Assembly: GCA_019322815.1 (NCBI GenBank) | Contig: JAHWIB010000025.1 | Span: 1 to 19,598, forward strand | Reading direction: 5' to 3' | Length of the DNA: 19,598 bases | Origin: Candidatus Woesearchaeota archaeon | GTDB lineage: Archaea > Nanobdellota > Nanobdellia > Woesearchaeales > WJKL01 | In this document: positions 13,673 through 19,598 of the stretch, in pieces | Position numbering within the stretch: the first letter of the stretch is position 1 | How the letters are laid out: each line of letters opens with the position of its first letter | The notes under the pieces: generated by a model | Databases searched by the model: none | Told to the model about the DNA's origin: nothing | Seen by the model: only the letters and a program-made list of their open reading frames with translations | Program-made: the position numbers and the translations under genes

Positions 13673-14514
13673 CAGACCCAATATTAACATATAAAAAAAT
13701 AAATCAACCAACAGGACCTATAACTTCAATAGAACTATATGAAGATGGAAGAGTAGAGGTTATAGAAAGGGGTAAACAACTAAAAGAATTACAGCTATCT
13801 CCTGAAGAAGTTGCTTCATATGCAGATAGATTAGTTAAAGCAGGTTTTCTTGGATTTAAAGATGAGTATCATTCTCGTGGTTTAATGGTTTTAGATGGAT
13901 TAGAACAAGTTTTAACACTAAATTATCAAGGCAGTTCAAAAGAAGTAAAATGCAGAGATGAGCTTATCAAGAAAAGACATGAGTTAAACAAAGTAAAGAT
14001 TGATGAAGAATCAGAGCAAGATTACAAGACAGCATTATTCCATCTAAGCAACCTGATCAAATTCCCTACTGAGTATAGAGATATGCAGAGAGATGTTGAA
14101 TTAAAAGGAAAAGTTGATGTCTATATTGAAAGAGATCCATTAAAAATACTGCAGATGGGCAATTATTTCTCAGATTCATGTCTTGCTATTTCAAAGATGA
14201 ACGGCTGGTCAACAATAGCTAATGCAATTGATGCAAATGATGCAGTTGTTTATGTGAAATATGACGGAGAAATTGTCGGAAGAAAGCTGTTGAAACTAGA
14301 TAATGATGGAAAAATACTGCAGCACAGAGCATATTCAAACAATATGTCATTGAATATGGATCTATTGACTAATATGTTTGTAAAGAACTTAGCAAGAGTA
14401 ATGAAAACAGAAGTTGGAGAAGGTAATAATTTCAAAGATAGATTAGTAGCAGATCACTGGTATAATGACGGCCAGAAAACACTGCAATATTTTTTCATGC
14501 AAAAGGCATCTTAA
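13669..14514 (+). CDS. Two-domain protein of unknown function (DUF6438-like N-terminal part)
   Basis: Residues about 17-95 follow a pattern seen in DUF6438-type domains: a strand pair carrying an acidic turn (SIELYEDGRVEVIERG), LSPEEVASYADRLVKAGFLGFKDEY, and a final strand (VLTLNYQGSSKEVK). Residues about 140-275 form a second alpha/beta domain with DPLKILQMGNYFSDSCL, AVVYVKYDGEIVGRKLLKL and LQHRAYSNN; I cannot name this family, although the single conserved-looking Cys (C171) after a Gly-x-x-x-S/D-S context and the Arg residues could be functional. No signal or membrane segment. It overlaps the AbrB-like gene by ATGA. The function is unknown; an effector role is possible. Confidence 0.6.
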   Translation: MTDPILTYKKINQPTGPITSIELYEDGRVEVIERGKQLKELQLSPEEVASYADRLVKAGFLGFKDEYHSRGLMVLDGLEQVLTLNYQGSSKEVKCRDELIKKRHELNKVKIDEESEQDYKTALFHLSNLIKFPTEYRDMQRDVELKGKVDVYIERDPLKILQMGNYFSDSCLAISKMNGWSTIANAIDANDAVVYVKYDGEIVGRKLLKLDNDGKILQHRAYSNNMSLNMDLLTNMFVKNLARVMKTEVGEGNNFKDRLVADHWYNDGQKTLQYFFMQKAS

Positions 14515-14515
14515 A

Positions 14516-14842
14516 ATGAACCTAGAAGATTTAACTCCAAAGCAGAAAGTGAAAGAAGAATTGTTTCAGCTAATCAGAAGGCTTGAAAGAAAATTCAATG
14601 AAAGAGATGAAGAAAGGTTTGAAGAGCTGCAGTCACAGTATCTTAAAGACTCTGATTTCTTCAGGGAATGGATGGTGTATGACAGATTGGTCGTGTTATC
14701 TATGATCAAAGGGCATGAGAGAAGTCTGAAATGGTTTAATGGATTCCAATCAGAGTATGCCCAGTTAAAGCATGCTTCAGAAAATACTTCCCTTTATATA
14801 AATGAATTAGCAGCATGGAAAAAAGCGCATAAAGTAGAATGA
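14516..14842 (+). CDS. Small charged helical protein, 108 residues
   Basis: The chosen ATG lies one base after the previous stop; an upstream in-frame ATG at 14465 would overlap the preceding gene by 50 bases and is less likely. The product is almost all helix, with long charged stretches (PKQKVKEELFQLIRRLERKFNERDEERFEELQ) and a Trp/Tyr-containing second half. This suggests a coiled-coil or helical-hairpin adaptor. No enzymatic motif, signal or membrane segment. It overlaps the metallopeptidase-like gene by ATGA and could be its partner, judging only by position. Confidence 0.6.
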   Translation: MNLEDLTPKQKVKEELFQLIRRLERKFNERDEERFEELQSQYLKDSDFFREWMVYDRLVVLSMIKGHERSLKWFNGFQSEYAQLKHASENTSLYINELAAWKKAHKVE

Positions 14843-15492
14843 AAAAACAAAAATTTGAAGCAATACAAAGAGAATTATGGATTCCAGATAATCATCACTT
14901 CTATGATCTAGGAGAAAGTGATAATTTTAGAGCTGATATTTATAGATTCCATAAACATGAACTTAAAATTCCTGAGGATCAGCTGATGGAATTATTATCA
15001 GAACCAAAACTAGAAACAGTGGCTGGCTATTTTCAGAATATAACTTTTCCTCAGAACTATACTGAACAAAAATGTGCATTTATCATCTATCGTACAAAAG
15101 AATTTGATTTTGGTGAAGGCATTGACAGCTTGGCAGGCCAATGGTATGCAAGAGGCCATGAAGAAGGGCATGTATTGATGAGTTTTGGTTTAAAAGATGC
15201 AATAGATGAGATTATAGGAAAGGGAATATTAGATCTAGAAGACAAATCCAGAGAAGATGATAGAGAAGCAATATCTGATTTGTTAGGGCTTTATGCAGTT
15301 GATATAAGAGGATTAGGAAGCGGAGTTTCTCCTGAAAGAAGAAAAGAACTTGAAAGAGCAAAGAGATGGCTGCAATACCAGAAAGATGCAGAAGAACGAT
15401 ATAGAAAAAACTCAGCTAAAAAAGAAGGCATAACAACTGTCATGAGTGTATATGGTATAGTTGAAATGAAAAAGAGGCTGGAGAGCAGATAA
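14839..15492 (+). CDS. HExxH metallopeptidase-like protein, 217 residues
   Basis: WYARGHEEGHVLMSFGL gives H107-E108-x-x-H111, the zinc-binding helix of metallopeptidases, and DREAISDLLGLYAV (E143, D147), about 32 residues later, supplies a likely third ligand in ExxxD form as in gluzincins. The N-terminal part (WIPDNHHFYDLGES, and the strand CAFIIYRTKEF) would build the active-site cleft edge. The C-terminal part is a charged helix. There is no signal peptide, so it probably acts in the cytosol; IrrE/ImmA-like regulator-cleaving peptidases are one comparable type, but similarity beyond the motif is not evident. It starts within the end of the helical gene (ATGA). Confidence 0.65.
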   Translation: MKKQKFEAIQRELWIPDNHHFYDLGESDNFRADIYRFHKHELKIPEDQLMELLSEPKLETVAGYFQNITFPQNYTEQKCAFIIYRTKEFDFGEGIDSLAGQWYARGHEEGHVLMSFGLKDAIDEIIGKGILDLEDKSREDDREAISDLLGLYAVDIRGLGSGVSPERRKELERAKRWLQYQKDAEERYRKNSAKKEGITTVMSVYGIVEMKKRLESR

Positions 15493-15493
15493 A

Positions 15494-16267
15494 ATGAATG
15501 AAAACAAAACACCAGAAGAAATAGTGAACGATTATTTTGCTGTAGTTGGAGAATTAGCAAAATTAGGAGCTGAATTAATCAAAGAAGAAGCTGATTTAGA
15601 TTACAAATCATTAGATGTTGCAATACAAAAAGCAGAAGAATCCTATAAACATCTAAAAAAACTAGAAAAAGAAAAAGCAATTGAATCATTTAAAGAATCT
15701 CATGAAAATTTAATGAACTTCTACAGAAAAGTCCATGAAAAAACCCCAAAAAAACTAATTTCAAGAGAAATGTGGGCATTTGCAATGCATGGAGCTGAAT
15801 TCTATCTAGAAAGAAAGCTTCCAGAAGGTTATGATCCTGAAAAAATATTTGACAGAGGATTAGAATCAGCAAATGAGGTATTTACTGATGAATTAAAATG
15901 TATTCTTGGTATAAAACCTTCTGAAACAGTTAGATATGTAACAGATAAATTAGCTAAATTGATTGATGAATGCAATCAAGATCCTGCTTATCAGCATCCT
16001 TTTAGAGATGATCCTGAATTTAGATTTAAAGGATTTGATGCAATAAGAAAAGGCAGTGATTGGGGTAAATTCAGCAATGGCTATGGATACTTATGGAGAG
16101 TTTCTTATGAAGCAGGAAAAGGAGCAAGCTCAAATTTAATACATATGGAATATGATCCAAGAACAAAAGTCTTCAGATTAAACTTTGAGCATGAAACAAA
16201 AGACCCGGATAAAGCAGTAGAGTTATATACAAAAGAAGTTGAAAAGATTGCAGAGGGAAGAAAATGA
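15494..16267 (+). CDS. Helical protein of unknown function, 257 residues
   Basis: Residues about 5-80 form helices with heptad-like, Lys/Glu-rich segments (SYKHLKKLEKEKAIESFKESHENL), suggesting a coiled coil. The middle is amphipathic helix, and the end (about 185-250) is a small beta-rich module with aromatic Gly turns (SNGYGYLWRVSYEAG, HMEYDPRTKVFRLNFEHETKD). Family not recognised; no catalytic motif, signal or membrane segment. It starts one base after the metallopeptidase-like stop and overlaps the GNAT gene by ATGA. Confidence 0.6.
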   Translation: MNENKTPEEIVNDYFAVVGELAKLGAELIKEEADLDYKSLDVAIQKAEESYKHLKKLEKEKAIESFKESHENLMNFYRKVHEKTPKKLISREMWAFAMHGAEFYLERKLPEGYDPEKIFDRGLESANEVFTDELKCILGIKPSETVRYVTDKLAKLIDECNQDPAYQHPFRDDPEFRFKGFDAIRKGSDWGKFSNGYGYLWRVSYEAGKGASSNLIHMEYDPRTKVFRLNFEHETKDPDKAVELYTKEVEKIAEGRK

Positions 16268-17205
16268 AAATAGAACCAGAAGAGCCAGAACCAGTAATAA
16301 GAAAAGCAAAACCAGAAGATATAGAAGAGATTTTAGAATTATTTAGAGAGCTCTATACTCCTTATCATGGATGCACAAAAGAGCAAGTAGTAAGAAAGGA
16401 TATTGAAGATGAAGACATAGTTTCTTATGTTGCTGTAAGTAAATTAGGAGTTGTTGGTCATGGACAAATAAGGCCTGTTGAAGGCTATCCATTTACAGAT
16501 GAAAAATCATTGGAGATTTCAAGATTAGGTGTTAGAAAAAATTCCCAAAATAAAGGTTTATGCAAGAATTTGGTAAAAGTATTAAGTGATGTTGCTTTTT
16601 TGAAAAATCCTGAGTTTGTCATTTCTTGTTTTAATACTGCATCAGATTATTCACAAAGAGCACTAAGACCATTTAAATTAACGCCTGTAATGCTGGCTCT
16701 AGGATGCTCTTATGATTTAGCAGGCATAGGAGACAGCAATTCACTTTTGATAAGTATGACATTAAACAAAGATGAGCTTAATCAGAAAACAGAAGTTTAT
16801 ATTCCTAAAAGATACTGCAAATTGGCAGGATTAGTTTATAGAGATATGGGTCTTGATAGGAGATTAAGAAAAAAAGGAGATGATGATACAGACCTTTCTG
16901 AATTTAAGTCAAGATTAGATGATATGGTTAAAAGATCAGAAGAAATGATCAGAAGAGAATCCTGCTCTCCTAATTATATTACTATAAATATAACAAGACC
17001 TTCTGCTTTTGAGCAGATAGAGATGGCAAGGCAGGCTGGATTGGTTGTTACTGGCCTTATCCCTTTATACAGAAGAAGGAATGGAACAAGAGAGGACAGA
17101 TTGATAATGAGCTATATCCCTCATCTGAACCTGAACAAAGTAAAAACTGCTCCAGGATTGAATGAAAAATTTGCAAATACTGTTTTTGAGGCTATGTATG
17201 ATTAA
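16264..17205 (+). CDS. GNAT-family acyltransferase with C-terminal extension, 313 residues
   Basis: The N-terminal domain starts VIRKAKPEDIEEILELFREL, the usual GNAT first strand and helix. Its acetyl-CoA binding motif A is ISRLGVRKNSQNKGLCKNL (Q95-x-x-G98). It transfers an acyl group from CoA to an amine. The C-terminal part (about 170-313) has a helical linker and a second beta/alpha segment (PNYITINITRPSAFEQIEMARQAGLVVTGLIPLY ... RLIMSYI), resembling the second half of two-lobed GNATs in which a 'GLIPLY' strand packs against a helix. The substrate is unknown; in this island a protein amine is plausible. No signal or membrane segment. Confidence 0.8.
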   Translation: MKIEPEEPEPVIRKAKPEDIEEILELFRELYTPYHGCTKEQVVRKDIEDEDIVSYVAVSKLGVVGHGQIRPVEGYPFTDEKSLEISRLGVRKNSQNKGLCKNLVKVLSDVAFLKNPEFVISCFNTASDYSQRALRPFKLTPVMLALGCSYDLAGIGDSNSLLISMTLNKDELNQKTEVYIPKRYCKLAGLVYRDMGLDRRLRKKGDDDTDLSEFKSRLDDMVKRSEEMIRRESCSPNYITINITRPSAFEQIEMARQAGLVVTGLIPLYRRRNGTREDRLIMSYIPHLNLNKVKTAPGLNEKFANTVFEAMYD

Positions 17206-17206
17206 A

Positions 17207-17620
17207 ATGAAAAATAAAATGCCAGAATTAGAATATATAAGAACATCTTCTATAAAAGAAGATCATCTTTATGGAGATGTTCATGCATATGAAGGCGAGA
17301 AAAAAGTTGCTGGCTGCGGGTTCAAAATAGATTTAGAAGGAATTGCAGAACTTGGATATTATCGTGTAGAAATGTTGTGGGTAAGTGATGAAAAACAAGG
17401 AACAGGCCTAAGCTTAAAAGTAGCAAGAGCTGCTCTTCAATATCTTCAGGAATGTGCAAAAGAATATTCCTGGCCTTTAAAATCTGTAGTTGCTAGCGTT
17501 CTAAAAGAAGATTCTGCTGTAAAAAGAATCCTTAAAAAATTAGGGATTAATGAAGTTATAGAAGAAACAAAGGATGGACTCATATATCAATTAGATTTTG
17601 AGGATGAAGAGAAAAAATGA
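17207..17620 (+). CDS. GNAT-family N-acetyltransferase, 137 residues
   Basis: ATG at 17207 lies one base after the previous stop; an earlier in-frame ATG (17162) would overlap that gene and adds only a short tail. The sequence YRVEMLWVSDEKQGTGLSLKVARAALQ holds motif A (E55, Q64-G-T-G67) for acetyl-CoA binding. It continues with the expected strand, SVVASV, and helix, SAVKRILKKLGI. It is a compact one-domain GNAT; the acceptor is unknown. The upstream GNAT differs in length and motif, so this is not a recent duplicate. It overlaps the first PPDK_N-like gene by ATGA. Confidence 0.8.
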   Translation: MKNKMPELEYIRTSSIKEDHLYGDVHAYEGEKKVAGCGFKIDLEGIAELGYYRVEMLWVSDEKQGTGLSLKVARAALQYLQECAKEYSWPLKSVVASVLKEDSAVKRILKKLGINEVIEETKDGLIYQLDFEDEEKK

Positions 17621-18684
17621 AATATCCAAAAGAATTAGTCCATAAATTAGGAGCAAAAGCAGGAATATTGATGTATGTTGCTCAGGAACTGCCTGATATT
17701 CCTCAGATGCCTATGGTAGTTAAAATGCCAGACGAATCAATAGATGATTTTCTAAAAAGAGTTGAGGAAAAAAATATAGACTGGCCTGTATTATTTAGAT
17801 CAAGTGCAGCTGCAGAATTAGATGGATATGAAGGTGATTTTCCTAGTATTTTTTTAGATAGGTGTAATGAATCAGACAGAGTTATAGAAGTTATAGAGTT
17901 TATAGAAAATTCTCCAAAGGGTTTGAAACAAAGTCATTTGCCTGATAAAATCAATGTTATTGCAGTGCAAGAATCTCCTAGTCGTTTTTATGGAACATTT
18001 ATTAAGCATCCAAATCAAGATGAATTTTATATTCTATCTGCGCGTAAATCTTCTGACCCTATACTTAAATCTACATTTGAATATAGGCCTGATGGAGGAG
18101 TAGAAGAACGTGATGGAACATTACATAAAGATTTGGAGGAAGTTAAAGAAGAATTAGAAAAAATAGTGAAATGGCATGATAAAATTGTTTCATTACCTTT
18201 AATGGATAATAGCTGGACTTATCAGATAGAGTTTGGTATTTGTCCTGAATATTTATTCCAAGTTAGAGCTTTTAAGCCTGTAGTTAAAGCTGACTTTAAA
18301 GTTGAGAAAAAAGAAGAAATTGGCAATCCTTTGGTTATAGGTGCAACACCTAAAGAAGGCATAAATGTAAGAATTGAAAGAAACTTATGTTATGCAGCAG
18401 ATCGTGGTGAAGTAATTAACCCTAATAATGAACCATCTTGTTTATTTGATGCATTAAGATATCGTGCAAGAGATGCACATCTTTTAAGAAATCTTCAAGC
18501 AAATTTATTTTTCCAAGCAGTAGGATTACTAGCGCATGATGATATCAAAGCAATGAGAAGAGCACAAGTCTCTGCATTATATTCAGATTATGGATCAATG
18601 CCTGAATATGTTAGAAAACTACCACAAGATACATGGATAAATATTGTTAGTGATGGAGAAAGAATTGATATAAGGAAGTTATGA
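17617..18684 (+). CDS. PPDK_N-type (PEP synthase/pyruvate phosphate dikinase ATP-binding) protein
   Basis: A divergent ATP-grasp-like module. HKLGAKAGILMYVAQ near the start matches the KxGxKAxNL opening of PEP synthase-type proteins, VLFRSSAAAELDGYEGDF (R61-S-S-A64) the nucleotide-phosphate loop, and the IEFGICPEYLFQVRAF segment (E205, Q215, R217) the metal/ATP-binding end. These residues bind ATP in PEP synthase, pyruvate phosphate dikinase and rifampin phosphotransferase. The swivelling phospho-histidine domain and the PEP/pyruvate domain are absent: after about residue 225 there is only a 130-residue extension of unknown type. It may transfer phosphate to another substrate or work with its neighbour. 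It overlaps both flanking genes by ATGA. Confidence 0.7.
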   Translation: MKYPKELVHKLGAKAGILMYVAQELPDIPQMPMVVKMPDESIDDFLKRVEEKNIDWPVLFRSSAAAELDGYEGDFPSIFLDRCNESDRVIEVIEFIENSPKGLKQSHLPDKINVIAVQESPSRFYGTFIKHPNQDEFYILSARKSSDPILKSTFEYRPDGGVEERDGTLHKDLEEVKEELEKIVKWHDKIVSLPLMDNSWTYQIEFGICPEYLFQVRAFKPVVKADFKVEKKEEIGNPLVIGATPKEGINVRIERNLCYAADRGEVINPNNEPSCLFDALRYRARDAHLLRNLQANLFFQAVGLLAHDDIKAMRRAQVSALYSDYGSMPEYVRKLPQDTWINIVSDGERIDIRKL

Positions 18685-19598
18685 ACATGAACCCTAAAAA
18701 TTACATCCAAAAATATGGTGGAAAAGGAAATGGATTAATTTGGCTAGCTGAAAATACAGATTTAGGATACACAGTTCCTGAATTTAAGATTATAGATACT
18801 TCTTTTTATGAAGAATGCCTAAAACAAGAATTATTGGCACAATTAGCTTCACAAATATATCAGCTACATAATCCTGATGAAAAAGTAACATCAAGAGTTG
18901 AAAGAATTCCAAAAAGATTAGAAGAAAAATGCAGAGAATTATCTAGAGAATTTAAAGGAAGAGCAGTTTCTGTAAGAAGTTCTGCAGTTGTTTCTGAAGA
19001 TAGTGATAGATTCTCTGGTGCAGGAATCTATGATACTTTTTTCTTATCTGAAGAAGAACTAAATGAAAAAACATTACAAGAGGCTGTTTTGAAAGTCTAT
19101 GATTCTGTTAACAGCCCTAGAGCAGTAAAATACAGGCAAGAAGCAGGACTAAAAGATGAAAGAATGGCTGTTGTTGTACAAGAAATAAATCATGAATTTA
19201 GTGCTTATCATGGAGTTATGCAGTCAAGATTACAAGATGTTTCACATATAATTCCAGTATCTTTCTCAGAAGATATTGGTGCAGTAGTTAGTGGAGATCC
19301 AAATTCAAAAATTAATACTGTTTATTTTAAAAAAAGGTTTTATGAGGAACCTATTCGTTATAAAATAGCATTTGCAAATGATAATCTTAAACAGTATATA
19401 GCAGATAATGTTGAAAAATTAATACTCCCATTAATCCTTAAATTAAAAAAGAGATATGGAAGAGATTTTGAAGCAGAATTTTCTGCTAAGCTAAGTCATA
19501 ATAATACAGGAAGAATTGACTTGCTTCAGATAAGACCTTTAACAAACATTTCAGATAAAAAAATAAGATTTCCAAAGAAAAAACCAATATTTACAACA
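18681..19598 (+). CDS. Second PPDK_N-type ATP-binding protein (3' end beyond window)
   Basis: Open to the window edge (306 codons, no stop), starting at ATG 18681 in ATGA overlap with the previous gene; a second ATG at 18687 is an alternative start. It is closer to PEP synthase than its neighbour: KYGGKGNGLIWLAENT, the VPEF segment, AVSVRSSAVVSEDS (R99-S-S-A102, E106, D107) with FSGAG, MAVVVQEI, and LLQIRPLT (Q283-I-R-P). These form the ATP-binding lid and metal site. Whether it continues into a phospho-histidine domain cannot be seen. The tandem arrangement of two diverged copies suggests a heteromeric enzyme or two related phosphotransferases. Confidence 0.8.
   Translation, partial: MNMNPKNYIQKYGGKGNGLIWLAENTDLGYTVPEFKIIDTSFYEECLKQELLAQLASQIYQLHNPDEKVTSRVERIPKRLEEKCRELSREFKGRAVSVRSSAVVSEDSDRFSGAGIYDTFFLSEEELNEKTLQEAVLKVYDSVNSPRAVKYRQEAGLKDERMAVVVQEINHEFSAYHGVMQSRLQDVSHIIPVSFSEDIGAVVSGDPNSKINTVYFKKRFYEEPIRYKIAFANDNLKQYIADNVEKLILPLILKLKKRYGRDFEAEFSAKLSHNNTGRIDLLQIRPLTNISDKKIRFPKKKPIFTT

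Noticed and set aside
14465..14842. Longer reading of the 108-residue protein from 14465
   Set aside because: It would overlap the preceding gene by 50 bases, while ATG 14516 sits one base after its stop, as at other junctions here.
1..19598. CRISPR arrays, tRNA or rRNA genes, insertion sequences, transposases, phage structural genes
   Set aside because: No regularly spaced repeats, cloverleaf-like sequences, transposase-like ORFs or capsid/terminase-like ORFs were found by eye on either strand.

Overview
The window looks archaeal, most likely an AT-rich, small-genome lineage such as a DPANN archaeon. No marker gene confirms this. The evidence is promoter structure: nearly every transcription unit has an AT-rich TATA box 23-37 bases before its start codon, several with essentially no leader. 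Within operons, genes are joined by ATGA stop-start overlaps, and some starts have GGTGAT or GAGGT Shine-Dalgarno motifs. No bacterial -35/-10 pairs, tRNA, rRNA, CRISPR array or insertion sequence was seen.

Left operon (minus strand, 6604 down past base 1). A promoter at about 6600 drives four tightly packed genes. The first two are a 1092-residue exported protein with helical repeats and a C-terminal caspase-like (clan CD) domain, and a 386-residue Tat-type putative lipoprotein with a second caspase-like domain. They are followed by a 43-residue ribbon-helix-helix (RHH) protein and a protein with leucine-rich repeats (LRRs) and a kinase-like domain that runs off the window. Three of the four products are not clear in a simple complete-ORF scan: the LRR-kinase is cut by the edge, the RHH gene is very short, and the Tat protein's true start is an internal ATG.

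Middle (6726-8627, minus strand). Four short genes (113-181 residues) follow, each with its own TATA box. None is recognised with confidence; two are Cys-rich near the C-terminus. Three promoters (6600, 7116, 8653) share an upstream element, CTACTA-N5-7-ACTA(T)AAAA, before the TATA box.

Right operon (plus strand, 8700 to beyond 19598). One promoter, with a 16-bp perfect palindrome at the expected transcription start, precedes about 18 genes over 11 kb, joined by ATGA overlaps or gaps of a few bases. They encode small unknown proteins, a MIT/TPR-like helical protein, a UPF0489/arginase-like metal hydrolase, a Hanks-type protein kinase, a transglutaminase-like/TPR protein, a membrane-anchored JAMM-like protein, a TraB/PrgY-like protein, an AbrB-like swapped-hairpin protein and an unknown two-domain protein. 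After these come a helical protein, an HExxH metallopeptidase-like protein, another helical protein, two GNAT acetyltransferases and two consecutive PPDK_N-type (PEP synthase ATP-binding) proteins, the last cut by the edge.

Taken together, the window is rich in protein-modifying folds: two kinase types, five peptidase or hydrolase folds, two GNATs and two PEP-synthase-like nucleotide-binding modules. There are no core metabolic or information-processing genes. A previously undescribed regulatory, conflict or protein-processing island is a reasonable hypothesis, but the functional link between the genes is inference from operon structure.
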